Shown in pieces: positions 1 to 8,280 of a DNA stretch of 64,000 nt (positions are counted from its first letter, which is position 1; each line of letters opens with the position of its first letter). The stretch covers positions 1,193,501 through 1,257,500 of the forward strand of contig NZ_CP036269.1 of assembly GCF_007744675.1 (NCBI RefSeq). Direction: 5' to 3'. The stretch comes from Gimesia alba (GTDB lineage Bacteria > Planctomycetota > Planctomycetia > Planctomycetales > Planctomycetaceae). A program made the translations under genes and the position numbers. The notes below the pieces were generated by a model, which saw nothing but the letters and a program-made list of their open reading frames with translations, had not been told where the DNA came from and ran no database searches.

Positions 1-779
1 CGCAGCTGCGCGTCAGGAATTTACGACTAAGCTAACGAGACGTGGACCGGCGCCTCAGGAGTATGAAAAGGCTGTTCCCCCAACTGGTGTCACCGAGGTC
101 GAGTACACATCGGGTGATTTGAGACTCAAAGCCTGGTTATCGGACGATCCCGGTGATGGGAAAAAATACCCGGCTGTCGTGTATTTGCATGGCGGGTGGG
201 CTTTCTCTGCGATTGATTGGGACGATGTGACACAGTTTGTTGACGCCGGGTTTGTTGTCTTGATGCCGATGCTGCGTGGGGAGAATGGAAACCCTGGCAA
301 TTATGAAGCATTTTACGGCGAAGTGGATGACGCGATTGCCGCGGGGCGCTTCGTTTCAGAATTGCCGTATGTGGATGCAGATCAGGTGTTTGTTGCCGGA
401 CATAGCGTGGGGGCTGTGCTGGCGACTCTCGTGGCAATGATACCTTCAAATTATAAAGCGGCAGCCGCTTTGAGCGGTGTGCTTGATATGGCACTCTGGT
501 CAGCCGAAGGAGATCCTGCTCAGTTTGTCTTCAATATTCGAGACCCAGAAGAGGTTCGTGTACGGAACCCGATGGCGTTTGCGGGCAGCATACAAATTCC
601 CTTGATCCTTTATGCTGAACGGGGGGGGCATGGATCAGTTCAGTATTGCGTTCCAGGCACAAGCCAAACGCGCCGGCAAGAATTGCGAGTTAGAGATCAT
701 GTCGGGAGATCATATGACGATGGTTGCTCCTTCAGTCCGGCAGGCCATTAAATGGTATCAGAAACAAATGGAGAATTGA
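1..779 (+). CDS. alpha/beta hydrolase, 5'-partial, frameshifted
   Basis: The reading frame is open to the left edge, so the N-terminus lies outside the window. The first frame gives a classic alpha/beta-hydrolase fold: YLHGGWAF (oxyanion HGG), then GHSVGAVLATL as the nucleophile elbow G-H-S-V-G, in the style of the prolyl-oligopeptidase/dienelactone-hydrolase group. After the G run at 621-628 (eight G) this frame turns into unlikely sequence and stops at 751. Dropping one G gives a natural C-terminus (GGMDQFSIAFQAQAKRAG...) with a catalytic-His-like GDHMTM segment, ending at TGA 777-779. The break is therefore a one-base expansion of a homopolymer: a sequencing error or a real phase-variable or inactivating frameshift. 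The substrate cannot be told. The family is clear. Confidence 0.75.
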
Positions 780-930
780 GATCGCCGATGCGGCCCTTGA
801 TCTCCATCTGCAGTGGCAGATATTTCTGGACCATACCTGCACGCCGGAAGATTCACAGAACCTGGAATTTTCGAAAGTCCAACTGCCCGCCGCATGGTTT
901 TCCAAATGGCTGGAGCAGCTTGAGGCTTAG
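778..930 (+). pseudogene. possible gene fragment
   Basis: Directly after the hydrolase stop, one frame encodes about 50 residues of natural-looking protein (LHLQWQIFLDHTCTPEDSQN, later PAAWFSKWLEQLEA) ending at TAG 928-930. No convincing start codon or ribosome site precedes it: the in-frame sequence upstream overlaps the hydrolase C-terminus. It may be the tail of a decayed gene or an unrelated open frame. No family was recognised. Confidence 0.2.
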
Positions 931-999
931 CCCTTTCTAGCGCCATCAAATCTGAACAACGAAAATATTCAGTTAGAACAAGCCAGGACGAAGGCAGAA

Positions 1000-1482
1000 A
1001 TGGATTATCAGAAAATCACAGAATATCTCTTAGACAAGGATGGCAGTAATAGGGATATCAACTTTACTCCCGCAGTTTATGAAAATGTGGGTCTATTGAT
1101 CCGTTTGCTGTTTGCTGATTACCAGAAGGGGAATTTCTTTGACCAGGATGGTGTAGAAATTGAATTTGATTCGAAAGCAGTATGTAGCTTATTTGAAAGA
1201 GATGCTGGATTTATATGCGGATATTTCGAATCAGAAACGGCACTCATCAAAAAATTACAGCTGTTTTTAGATTGGCCGGAAGAAGATCTGTGTGCCGTAG
1301 AACTGTCATTCTTTCCTGGAGACTTACAATCTGACTTTAAGATCGAATTGTTTCTAACAAAGTTAAACATCTGGTGGAACGCCCTGCAAGCTAATGAAGT
1401 TTTTGTACGGTATGAGAATGCCAGTTGGGAATGGTACGATCCAAATGACCTTGGTGTTTTCTATCATCAAATAAGGGCTTAA
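1000..1482 (+). CDS. hypothetical protein, soluble, 160 aa
   Basis: ATG at 1000 begins MDYQKITEYLLDKDGSN, and the frame ends with TAA at 1480-1482. The protein is acidic, rich in Phe, Tyr and Trp, and has no signal peptide or membrane segment. Its alternating aromatic/acidic pattern, small size and isolated position resemble SUKH-like or other immunity-type proteins, but I recognise no family motif. Base composition is clearly more AT-rich than the macro-domain and methyltransferase genes that follow. A short inverted repeat (1487-1503) lies just after the stop. A function cannot be assigned. Confidence 0.6.
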   Translation: MDYQKITEYLLDKDGSNRDINFTPAVYENVGLLIRLLFADYQKGNFFDQDGVEIEFDSKAVCSLFERDAGFICGYFESETALIKKLQLFLDWPEEDLCAVELSFFPGDLQSDFKIELFLTKLNIWWNALQANEVFVRYENASWEWYDPNDLGVFYHQIRA

Positions 1483-1486
1483 TAAA

Positions 1487-1503
1487 ACCGTCGAGATGAC
1501 GGT
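1487..1503 (+). terminator. weak hairpin after the 1482 stop
   Basis: ACCGTC-gagat-GACGGT forms a six-pair stem five bases after the stop. It is followed by a T/C-rich stretch but no clean T run, so termination is uncertain. Confidence 0.25.
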
Positions 1504-1635
1504 CTCGCTCTCTATTGCATGGATTCAATCAGGATAATGACCTGATTTGAACCTAAAAGGTCCTTCTGGTGTCAGCTCTGAACTGCCAATAATGGTTTTC
1601 AGATCACTGCTGTCTCATCAATATGGACCGTTGCC

Positions 1636-2280
1636 ATGCCAACAGATCTTTTACAGAAAAAGCTCCGATTGCAAATCCGATTGACTTCCATCGATGAGCC
1701 TCTATTCCAGGCGTGGGAGCGCTGGTGTGGTGATCTTTCTTTTGTGAGTGTTCATCGTGGATCGATTTTTGATCATGATGCAGATGCGATTGTGAGTCCG
1801 GCGAACAGTTTCGGTTTCATGGACGGCGGCATCGACCGGCTCTGCCTGGAACGGTTTGGAAACGTTCTGCAGGATCGTGTTCAGACGCAGATTCAGCAGG
1901 ACCATGCGGGAGAACTTCTGGTCGGGGCAGCAATGATTGTAGAGACAGACGATGCAGAGATTCCCTTTCTCATCGCGGCACCGACGATGCGAGTGCCGAT
2001 GCCCGTGGAAAACTCGATCAATGCCTTTCTGGCAGCCCGCGCGATTTTTCTTTTGATTCGCGATAGCGTCTTTCCCTCTGGACAGCATGCGGGAGAGCCG
2101 GTCCGCGAACATGTAAAAACAGTGTTGCTGACGGGACTTTGCACGGGGGTGGGACGCATGCCCGCGGTACAATGTGCCCGGCAGGTACGGGCTGCGATTG
2201 AAGATGTGGTCCTGGGCAAATTTCAGTTTCCGGAAACAACATCACAAATCCGTAAACGGCATGATCGATTGAAAAAATAG
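1636..2280 (+). CDS. macro-domain (Appr-1''-p-like) protein
   Basis: This 214-residue soluble protein carries the macro-domain signature: DAIVSPANSFGFMDGGID at about residues 50-67 (ADP-ribose distal-ribose loop, Asp and Asn retained) and LTGLCTGVGRMP at about 165-176 (the glycine-rich diphosphate loop). Macro domains bind ADP-ribose, and some remove it from proteins or process ADP-ribose-1''-phosphate. The first 30 residues precede the fold, and the last 20 are charged (QIRKRHDRLKK). ATG at 1636 is the first start in frame, without a strong ribosome site. It stands alone between an orphan gene and a methyltransferase-like gene. Whether it binds or hydrolyses cannot be judged from sequence. 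Confidence 0.8.
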   Translation: MPTDLLQKKLRLQIRLTSIDEPLFQAWERWCGDLSFVSVHRGSIFDHDADAIVSPANSFGFMDGGIDRLCLERFGNVLQDRVQTQIQQDHAGELLVGAAMIVETDDAEIPFLIAAPTMRVPMPVENSINAFLAARAIFLLIRDSVFPSGQHAGEPVREHVKTVLLTGLCTGVGRMPAVQCARQVRAAIEDVVLGKFQFPETTSQIRKRHDRLKK

Positions 2281-2368
2281 CCTCGTCTGGAAATAGTGGT
2301 GAAATGCCCGGGCGTGTGTCTCTGTTGACGTATGAAGTGCGTTTTTTGAGAGAGAATCGGAACCGACG

Positions 2369-3052
2369 ATGGGATTTACACTGGAACAGGTGGTTCCCTG
2401 GGGGCGTTCGTTTGCAGAATATCGGGCGATGTTTGACCTCACGGACGGGGAACTCGATCTGCGAATACTGGGGTGCAGCGATGGGCCGGCGGCCTTTAAT
2501 GCGGCGTTGACCAAGCAAGGGGGACTTGTGGTATCGGTCGATCCGTTGTATGCGTTCTCGCGGGAAGAGATCAGCCGGCGGATTGAGGAGACGTTTGAAA
2601 CCGTGATGGAACAGACGCGGCAAAACGAGCGTGAGTTTGTCTGGCGGCACATCAGATCGATAGAAGAGCTGGAACAGATTCGCAGGGCGGCGATGCAGGA
2701 GTTTCTGGCCGATTATGAAGCAGGGATTGAGGCACAACGCTATGTGAATGCCGGTTTGCCGAGGCTGCCGTTTGCGGATCAGGAGTTTGATCTCGCCCTC
2801 TGTTCCCATTTTCTGTTTCTGTACAGCGCGCACTTTTCGGCGGACTTTCATCTGGAATCGATTCGAGAACTCTGTCGCGTGGCGCGGGAGGTACGCCTCT
2901 TTCCACTCTTGGAACTGGGGTCTCAAAAATCGAGACACTTGGAACACGTCTTAAAGCATTTGGAATTAAGCGGTTATCAGGTGGAAATCAGACGTGTTCC
3001 CTATGAATTTCAGAAACAGGGAAACGAAATGTTACGAGTGCGTGGCTTCTGA
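2369..3052 (+). CDS. SAM-dependent methyltransferase-like protein
   Basis: The 227-residue soluble protein has a Rossmann methyltransferase outline. LDLRILGCSDGPAAFNAAL (residues about 29-47) matches motif I (hD-h-GCGxG-like, here GCSDGP), VVSVDPLYAFS matches motif II with its acidic residue, and FDLALCSHFLFLYS matches the motif IV region, followed by RELCRVAREVRLFPLLEL. The region between motifs II and IV is a long charged helix. This layout is seen in small class I methyltransferases of unknown substrate. Motif I lacks the canonical GxGxG, so cofactor binding should be regarded as likely, not proven. The gene starts at ATG 2369. Confidence 0.6.
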   Translation: MGFTLEQVVPWGRSFAEYRAMFDLTDGELDLRILGCSDGPAAFNAALTKQGGLVVSVDPLYAFSREEISRRIEETFETVMEQTRQNEREFVWRHIRSIEELEQIRRAAMQEFLADYEAGIEAQRYVNAGLPRLPFADQEFDLALCSHFLFLYSAHFSADFHLESIRELCRVAREVRLFPLLELGSQKSRHLEHVLKHLELSGYQVEIRRVPYEFQKQGNEMLRVRGF

Positions 3053-3130
3053 TTTTTGTTGCAAAACAGATCGTCAGCGTCGATGATGGGCTGACCATTC
3101 TCTTCCCTCTGATTGAAAAGTATCCACGGC

Positions 3131-3796
3131 ATGAACTTTGGCTACCTGATTCTAGCGATCGCATTTTTGTTGACGGCAGCTGCGGTAATCCACCAGGGTT
3201 GGTGGTGGTTGCTGCTCTGGCCGGCGTTCAGTTTTGCTCTGGTGGCAGCCGGTTATTTGGTTCTCGGAACACGTGTCTTCGGGAAAACCGGGCAGGGAAC
3301 CATCGCGCCTTTAAATCGAGTGCTGCTGTTTCCTTATCTGTTCTATCTCAATGGTGTCTGGCATGTGTTGCGGCGGTTGAGATCGGAACCTGCGGTGAAT
3401 CAGCTTTCGGAGACGCTTTTTATCAGTCGTCGTCTCTTCTCTGACGAACTGCCCGAACAAATTGAGCATGTGATTGATTTGACGTGTGAATTCAATGAGC
3501 CCGCGAAATTACGCAAGCGAAACTATCTCTCCTGCCCCATTCTCGATCGGGGAGTTCCTGCTTTGCACGAACTACAGTCCTGGATCCCCCAGATTGCTGC
3601 TTTGAAAGGAACGATTTTAATTCATTGTGCGGAGGGACACGGCCGGACCGGGCTGTTTACGGCGGCGCTGCTGATTTATCAGGGGCACGCGGAAAGTCCT
3701 GATGCTGCTTTGGATTACATTCAGTCGCGGCGTCCTGAAGTCCGGTTGAGTGGGGCGCAAAAGCGATTGTTACGGGAATTTTGTGACAGTGGTTGA
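3131..3796 (+). CDS. membrane-anchored dual-specificity phosphatase
   Basis: The N-terminal 55 residues hold two hydrophobic helices separated by a Trp cluster (HQGWWWLLLWPAFSFALV). The rest is a cytosolic dual-specificity phosphatase domain with the P-loop HCAEGHGRTG: nucleophile Cys166 and Arg172 of the CX5R motif. A general-acid Asp probably lies in the PILDRGVP segment. Such DSPs act on phospho-Tyr/Ser/Thr, phosphoinositides or phosphatidylglycerophosphate; the membrane anchor suggests a lipid or membrane-protein substrate. I chose ATG 3131 over the TTG at 3113. The nitrilase gene follows after 68 bases. Confidence 0.8.
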   Translation: MNFGYLILAIAFLLTAAAVIHQGWWWLLLWPAFSFALVAAGYLVLGTRVFGKTGQGTIAPLNRVLLFPYLFYLNGVWHVLRRLRSEPAVNQLSETLFISRRLFSDELPEQIEHVIDLTCEFNEPAKLRKRNYLSCPILDRGVPALHELQSWIPQIAALKGTILIHCAEGHGRTGLFTAALLIYQGHAESPDAALDYIQSRRPEVRLSGAQKRLLREFCDSG

Positions 3797-3864
3797 TTTC
3801 AATTGTTATAATCGGTGACTCTTCTTTTTTCTCGTTTCAAATTCATTTCTATTTTGGGGGCCAC

Positions 3865-4602
3865 ATGAAACAGCGCTTTACTGTTGCCGCCTGTCAGTTG
3901 TTTGATGTGCAGGATGACCTCGAACAGACTCTGGAGGAAATTATCGAATACGCCACGCAGGCCACCGACGAGGGGGCGACGCTGGTTTGCTTTCCGGAAA
4001 ATTATTTGCAGGGTTACACCGTCGACGAACGGCAGGCGAGGCGGCGTGCCATCGATTTGAGCTCAGTGCAGTTCGCGGAAATTCTAAAACAACTCAAGCC
4101 GTTGCGTCCGACGCTGGTGATCGGGTTGATTGAGAAGGTCGAGGAGAGTCTATATATCACGGCGGTGGTGGTACAGCGGGGAAAACTGCTGGGGCACTAT
4201 CGCAAGAACCGACTGACCGCCGGCGAGCGATTGTATGCGGCGGGAACGGAGACGCCGGTTTTTGAAGTGGACGGGCTGCGGTTTGGGATCAATATCTGTT
4301 ACGATACGCAATGTTCCCAGCGGGCGGCTGCGGTGGCGAACCAGGGGGCGGCACTGGTGGTCTGTCCCTGTTATAATATGCTGCATCCCGAAAACGCCGA
4401 AACGTGGAAAGAGAAGCACAACGCGATTCGCGCGGAGCGGGCGCGGGAGACGGGACTTTGGCTGCTCTCATCCGATGTGACCGGCGAACGGGACGGACAG
4501 ATTTCCTACGGACCGACGGCAGTGATTGACCCTGGGGGGGATGTGGTGGCGCAGGTGCCTTTGTTGGAAGAAGGCCTGCTGGTGCAGGAAATATTGGTTT
4601 GA
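3865..4602 (+). CDS. carbon-nitrogen hydrolase (nitrilase superfamily)
   Basis: The 245-residue enzyme contains the Glu-Lys-Cys triad of the nitrilase superfamily: Glu45 in FPENYLQGY, Lys114 in HYRKNRLTAGE and Cys145 in NICYDTQCSQ, at normal family spacing. These enzymes hydrolyse amides or carbamoyl groups. The start at ATG 3865 is preceded by a GGGGG ribosome site at the right distance; the open frame further upstream lacks one. The following amidohydrolase starts 16 bases after the stop, so the two are probably co-transcribed and may act in one amide or N-heterocycle breakdown route. The exact substrate is unknown. Confidence 0.85.
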   Translation: MKQRFTVAACQLFDVQDDLEQTLEEIIEYATQATDEGATLVCFPENYLQGYTVDERQARRRAIDLSSVQFAEILKQLKPLRPTLVIGLIEKVEESLYITAVVVQRGKLLGHYRKNRLTAGERLYAAGTETPVFEVDGLRFGINICYDTQCSQRAAAVANQGAALVVCPCYNMLHPENAETWKEKHNAIRAERARETGLWLLSSDVTGERDGQISYGPTAVIDPGGDVVAQVPLLEEGLLVQEILV

Positions 4603-4618
4603 GTTTCAAGGATGGGCC

Positions 4619-5380
4619 GTGATAGAAAACTTCTCTTTGTTTGATGCCCACTTTCATATCATTGATGATCGCTTTCCGCTGGTTCCCAATCAGGGATATC
4701 TGCCGGAGCCGTTTACGGTTGAAGATTACCTGGGACGGATGCAGGATTACAACATGTGTGGCGGAGCCGTCGTATCGGGTTCGTTTCAGGCGTTTGACCA
4801 GACGTATCTCGTCGATGCCCTTAAGAAACTCGGGTCCGGTTTTGTGGGAGTCACACAGGTGCCAGCTACGGTGACAGATACCGAACTGCAGGAGCTCGAC
4901 TCTGCCGGCGTACGGGCGCTGCGGTTCAATCTGAAGCGGGGCGGTTCAGAAGAACTGTCTCAGTTAGATCGGATGGCGCGACGCGTTTATGAGTTGGTCG
5001 GCTGGCATGTGGAGCTCTATGTCGATTCGCGTGAACTGGACGAGTTGGAACAGACTCTGTCAGCCTTACCTGCGGTCAGCATTGATCATCTGGGATTGTC
5101 ACAGGCAGGGTTTTCGACATTACTGCGCCTGGCAGAACAGGGAGTGCGTGTGAAAGCGACCGGCTTTGGTCGGGTCGACTTTGACGTGCGGGGCGCGTTA
5201 AAGGATTTGTACTCTGCGAATCCCGAAGCTCTGATGTTCGGTACCGATTTGCCTTCCACCCGCGCACCGCGGCCTTATGAGGATGAGGATTTTTTGCTTG
5301 TTGCGGATACTTTGGGAACCGAAGCCGCCAGCCGAGTCTATTCAAAGAATGCACATGAGTTTTATCGCGTTGAGGATTGA
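4619..5380 (+). CDS. amidohydrolase-family TIM-barrel hydrolase
   Basis: GTG at 4619 is the best start: AAGGA lies at 4608-4612 and the protein then begins at once with the metal motif LFDAHFHI (HxH). The longer frame upstream overlaps the nitrilase. The 253 residues match the short amidohydrolase_2 group (2-pyrone-4,6-dicarboxylate-lactonase-like): DAHFHI near residue 9, VSIDHLGLSQ (His after strand 6) near 150, and MFGTDLPST (the catalytic Asp of strand 8) near 205. It follows the nitrilase gene by 16 bases, so a joint catabolic role is an inference from spacing. The substrate is unknown. Confidence 0.75.
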   Translation: MIENFSLFDAHFHIIDDRFPLVPNQGYLPEPFTVEDYLGRMQDYNMCGGAVVSGSFQAFDQTYLVDALKKLGSGFVGVTQVPATVTDTELQELDSAGVRALRFNLKRGGSEELSQLDRMARRVYELVGWHVELYVDSRELDELEQTLSALPAVSIDHLGLSQAGFSTLLRLAEQGVRVKATGFGRVDFDVRGALKDLYSANPEALMFGTDLPSTRAPRPYEDEDFLLVADTLGTEAASRVYSKNAHEFYRVED

Positions 5381-5412
5381 AACGAATCTGGGTTTCGTAA
5401 ACGAATGATGTC

Positions 5413-5967
5413 ATGAGTAAAGATAAACCGGAAACGGGTCTGATTGGCGGAGTGGAACGACGAGTGATTCAAATCTGCGATTACGATCCAGAGTGGCCAC
5501 AGAGATTTCAGGAGCAGGCGCAGCGGATTAGAGAGGCCTTGGGGGCAGCCGCGCTTTCGATTGAGCATATCGGTTCGACGTCTGTGCCGGGACTGGGAGC
5601 AAAGCCGATTGTGGATCTATTGCTGGTGGTGGCGGACGCGGCAGATGAAGCCAGCTATCTCCCGCAGTTAGAAGAGGTCGGTTATGAGTTACGGGTTCGA
5701 GAGCCGGATTTTGAGGAACATCGAATGTTACGGACGCCGAAACGAGATGTGCATATTCATGTCTTCTCAAGCGAGGCAACAGAAATTAAGCGACTGCTGG
5801 CGTTTCGCGATCGTCTGCGCACGCATCCTGAAGATCGACAGCGATATGAGCAGATGAAACGACAGCTGGCACAGCGGGACTGGTCCGACATGAATGCTTA
5901 TGCAGACGCGAAGTCGGAAGTGGTGGAACAGATCATTCGTGCGAGCCATGTTGCAGGAAACTTGTAA
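5413..5967 (+). CDS. GrpB/UPF0157 family protein
   Basis: The protein has the UPF0157/GrpB fold, a minimal nucleotidyltransferase-like family. The signature YDPEWPQRFQEQ comes first, then IEHIGSTSVPGLGAKPIVDL with the G-S-T-S and KPIxDhhh metal-site Asp, and finally RDVHIHVF. The length (184 aa) is typical. These proteins look like MNT-type transferases, and their physiological role is generally unknown. ATG 5413 follows the amidohydrolase stop by 32 bases on the same strand, so it could belong to the same transcript. Confidence 0.85.
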   Translation: MSKDKPETGLIGGVERRVIQICDYDPEWPQRFQEQAQRIREALGAAALSIEHIGSTSVPGLGAKPIVDLLLVVADAADEASYLPQLEEVGYELRVREPDFEEHRMLRTPKRDVHIHVFSSEATEIKRLLAFRDRLRTHPEDRQRYEQMKRQLAQRDWSDMNAYADAKSEVVEQIIRASHVAGNL

Positions 5968-6096
5968 ACTGTTTCTAAGAAACGGGTTCGAGGTCTGGTT
6001 GACCATCGGTGTCATTGAGAACTGTGATTGACTGATTTTCGGGGATGGCTTATTGTGCATCCCCGGCGAGTCACTCATTTTCACAGGGAGGTCGAG

Positions 6097-6471
6097 ATGT
6101 CAGTGAGTTTTCAGAAGTCTGGCTGGTTTATCCGCGGCATCATTGTTTTCTGTTTGACGTTAATGGTCTTTGTATCGGGGATCTTGATCCAGGGGGCCAC
6201 TTCCGGAGGATCGGCCAGTGGTCGACTGGCCAATGGTCGTTCGGTGCAGGCACGCTCGGATGCCTGGTCGTTAGAGACGCGATTTTCAGGAGATACGGCG
6301 ATGATTGATACCGCCGGTTACAAAATCGTGGTAGCTCCCCGGGAATTGAAAGTGGATGGCAAGCCGGTCGCTAAGATTGACGTTGCAGTCAAAGCAGTCG
6401 ACGTAAACGTACAGGGTGGTACGGTGACCTTTATGGCGAATGGGAAATCGGTCGGGACGTATCGACGATAG
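6097..6471 (+). CDS. small single-pass membrane/exported protein
   Basis: ATG 6097 has AGGGAG upstream, which decides against the earlier in-frame start at 6028. The 124-residue product has one strong hydrophobic helix (residues about 12-36, GIIVFCLTLMVFVSGILI) followed by a soluble part rich in short beta strands with alternating Val/Lys (GKPVAKIDVAVKAVDVNVQG). Topology is probably N-in with the domain outside. No known family was recognised. It is followed by two overlapping small hairpins at 6487-6515. Confidence 0.6.
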   Translation: MSVSFQKSGWFIRGIIVFCLTLMVFVSGILIQGATSGGSASGRLANGRSVQARSDAWSLETRFSGDTAMIDTAGYKIVVAPRELKVDGKPVAKIDVAVKAVDVNVQGGTVTFMANGKSVGTYRR

Positions 6472-6486
6472 GTTTTTTGATTCGTA

Positions 6487-6519
6487 AGTGCCAGTCAGGC
6501 ACTCTGGTAAGAGTGCACC
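6487..6519. repeat. overlapping short palindromes
   Basis: AGTGCC-agtca-GGCACT (6487-6503) overlaps CACTCT-ggta-AGAGTG (6500-6515), and the run ends in a GTGCACC tail. It resembles the hairpins at 8762, 10985, 11067 and 11374, all of which end in or near GTGCCAC or its complement. It may also act as a weak terminator for the gene ending at 6471. Confidence 0.4.
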
Positions 6520-6696
6520 TCGCGATGTTTCCACAAAGTGTATTGTCTGTGCTGCGCGCCGGTTTCTCTTCGAGTTTCTTTTCTGTTGAGTTACGGACAG
6601 AAAGTCTGATTCCTGCTTGAGGTCCACAAATGTGTCCTGTCATAATGGGAGCCGGACCTGAATAGACATCTGGATTCTCGATCAAAGGAAAACGCT

Positions 6697-7515
6697 ATGA
6701 GTAACGAAGACAATATCGTGATGTATCAAGGCGATGACCCGGAGATGGAGGCTGTCAGCAAACAGGCACGAAAAACATTTCGCTATTTCTGGCGGGAGAT
6801 GTCGTGGGAGTATCGGCGGATTATTCCCGGACTGGATCTGGCAGCGGTGAAATTTCCGTTTACCGATCTGGACGTCGCGCCCGGCGATCCAGATACCGAG
6901 CATATGTGGGTCAGCGAAATTCAGTGTGACGGCAAGGAGTTCACGGGCACCCTGCTGAATTCGCCGGCGTGGCTGACGAATATCAGTGCCGGGGATCCGG
7001 TGTGTGAGCCCGTGTCCGAAATCAGCGACTGGATGTTTTCAATTCAAGGCAAAGTTTATGGTGCGTATACCGTGAACCTGCTCCGTTCGCGGATGTCTCC
7101 TCGAGAGAGGAAAGAGCACGATCAGGCCTGGGGGCTGGATTTCGGCGATCCGGAAGAGATTGAAGTGGTTTATGTCGAGCCGCAGCAGACAGCGGGCTTT
7201 TTGGGTTTGTTTGGCAAGAAGTCGGTCATCGATCCGGAAGAACGACGTCGGGCCATGATCGAGCATCCGATGAGTATCAACATGGGAGAATCACTGAAAG
7301 AGTCTCTCAAAGAGTCCAAAGAGATGTTGCATGCAACGGACGAGGATGGCTGGACGATGCTGCACCGCGATGCGCTGGCAGGCAATGCGACGATTGTCAA
7401 AATCCTGCTGAAATATGGGGCGGATAAAAACTTAAAAACCCCGGACGGCGATACGGCCTTGGATCTGGCCCGGATCTTCGGCTGGAAGCATGTGATCAAA
7501 TTGCTTTCGGATTGA
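6697..7515 (+). CDS. DUF2314 protein with ankyrin repeats
   Basis: Residues about 1-155 match the DUF2314 family: an ARKTFRYFWREMSWEYRRI helix, then HMWVSEI, GTLLNSP and ISDWMFSIQGKVYGAYTV. The last 65 residues form about two ankyrin repeats (DEDGWTMLHRDALAGNATIV, then GDTALDLARIFGWKHVIKLL). A flexible stretch containing ESLKESLKESKE links the two. Ankyrin repeats bind partner proteins, and DUF2314 is often found among immunity-type genes. The start ATG 6697 has AGGA upstream. The protein is soluble and its target is unknown. Confidence 0.75.
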   Translation: MSNEDNIVMYQGDDPEMEAVSKQARKTFRYFWREMSWEYRRIIPGLDLAAVKFPFTDLDVAPGDPDTEHMWVSEIQCDGKEFTGTLLNSPAWLTNISAGDPVCEPVSEISDWMFSIQGKVYGAYTVNLLRSRMSPRERKEHDQAWGLDFGDPEEIEVVYVEPQQTAGFLGLFGKKSVIDPEERRRAMIEHPMSINMGESLKESLKESKEMLHATDEDGWTMLHRDALAGNATIVKILLKYGADKNLKTPDGDTALDLARIFGWKHVIKLLSD

Positions 7516-7602
7516 GATATTGATTCGTTGATGACCGAGAACATTATCAGGAACCTGAGTACATAGAGTAATACTGACCTGAATAGATTAGAAGGAACTC
7601 TG

Positions 7603-7986
7603 ATGGGGGCTGCATTTTTCATTGTGTTGGAACGAGACATTGATGGGGTTGATACATTCATAGATGGGAAAGCACTTTCCCGCTCGATTGATGCGCTGGA
7701 TCAGGCTGCAAGAGAGCAAGGCGTACGTCCCTTGTCCGAGTTTTTTAGTATTGATGCCGAAGAGGCGGCTGCTTTTCTAGAAGGAGAAGGCGCTGACATG
7801 GACGACATCGAGTTACCAGAGCTCCAGCAATTCTCGGCTGATGATGGATTGACCACTGTTTCCGCCTTGCTGACGCATCCGGTTGGACAGTCTGAGGGGG
7901 TTCAAGAAGATTTACTCGAGTGTCAGCGGCTCCTTATTCTGGCAGCAGAGCAGAAGATAGACTGGCACTTTGAGATTGACTATTGA
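7603..7986 (+). CDS. hypothetical acidic protein, 127 aa
   Basis: ATG 7603 follows AAGGAAC at ideal spacing. The product is small, soluble and strongly acidic (AEEAAAFLEGEGADMDDIEL), with a hydrophobic start MGAAFFIVLERD and no signal cleavage pattern. I recognise no domain. It lies nine bases before the next gene on the same strand, so the two are probably co-translated. Size, acidity and neighbours (DUF2314-ankyrin, small orphans, NUDIX enzymes) would fit an immunity-like protein, but that is an inference from context only. Confidence 0.6.
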   Translation: MGAAFFIVLERDIDGVDTFIDGKALSRSIDALDQAAREQGVRPLSEFFSIDAEEAAAFLEGEGADMDDIELPELQQFSADDGLTTVSALLTHPVGQSEGVQEDLLECQRLLILAAEQKIDWHFEIDY

Positions 7987-7995
7987 GGCGAAGAG

Positions 7996-8274
7996 ATGCC
8001 TGATCCCAAACAGTTAAAAGTGAATGATCGGGTACGGTTTGTCAGTCTGCCTGAGGAATGGGATAACCCGAAATTTACTGTGCATGCCAGTTGTGTCCGC
8101 TTCATGAAACAGCTGATTCAGCGAAAGTATTCTTCACAAATCCATGAGCTTGACGAAAACGGTTTTCCCTTGATCGAAGCCCGGATACGAACAGGAAAAG
8201 TAATCGTTTATCATGGCTGGTGTATTTTTGAAGAGACTGGCTGGGTGAAAGTGCAGCCTCGAAAGAAGAAGTGA
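7996..8274 (+). CDS. hypothetical basic protein, 92 aa
   Basis: This small basic protein begins with a beta-strand motif LKVNDRVRFVSLP that looks like the first strands of an SH3-like or KOW-like barrel. It ends GKVIVYHGWCIFEETGWVKVQ followed by RKKK. It has no signal or membrane helix. The start ATG 7996 lies nine bases after the previous stop, and its own stop is six bases before the first NUDIX gene, so this is a compact operon. The basic end would suit nucleic-acid contact, but there is no firm evidence. Confidence 0.55.
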   Translation: MPDPKQLKVNDRVRFVSLPEEWDNPKFTVHASCVRFMKQLIQRKYSSQIHELDENGFPLIEARIRTGKVIVYHGWCIFEETGWVKVQPRKKK

Positions 8275-8280
8275 CTTCCA

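Noticed and set aside
1702..2219. Minus-strand frames of 156 and 108 codons
   Set aside because: They are antisense to the macro-domain gene, with no start context or recognised domain.
2018..2947. A 309-codon minus-strand frame
   Set aside because: It is antisense to the macro-domain and methyltransferase genes, with a basic, atypical composition and no motif.
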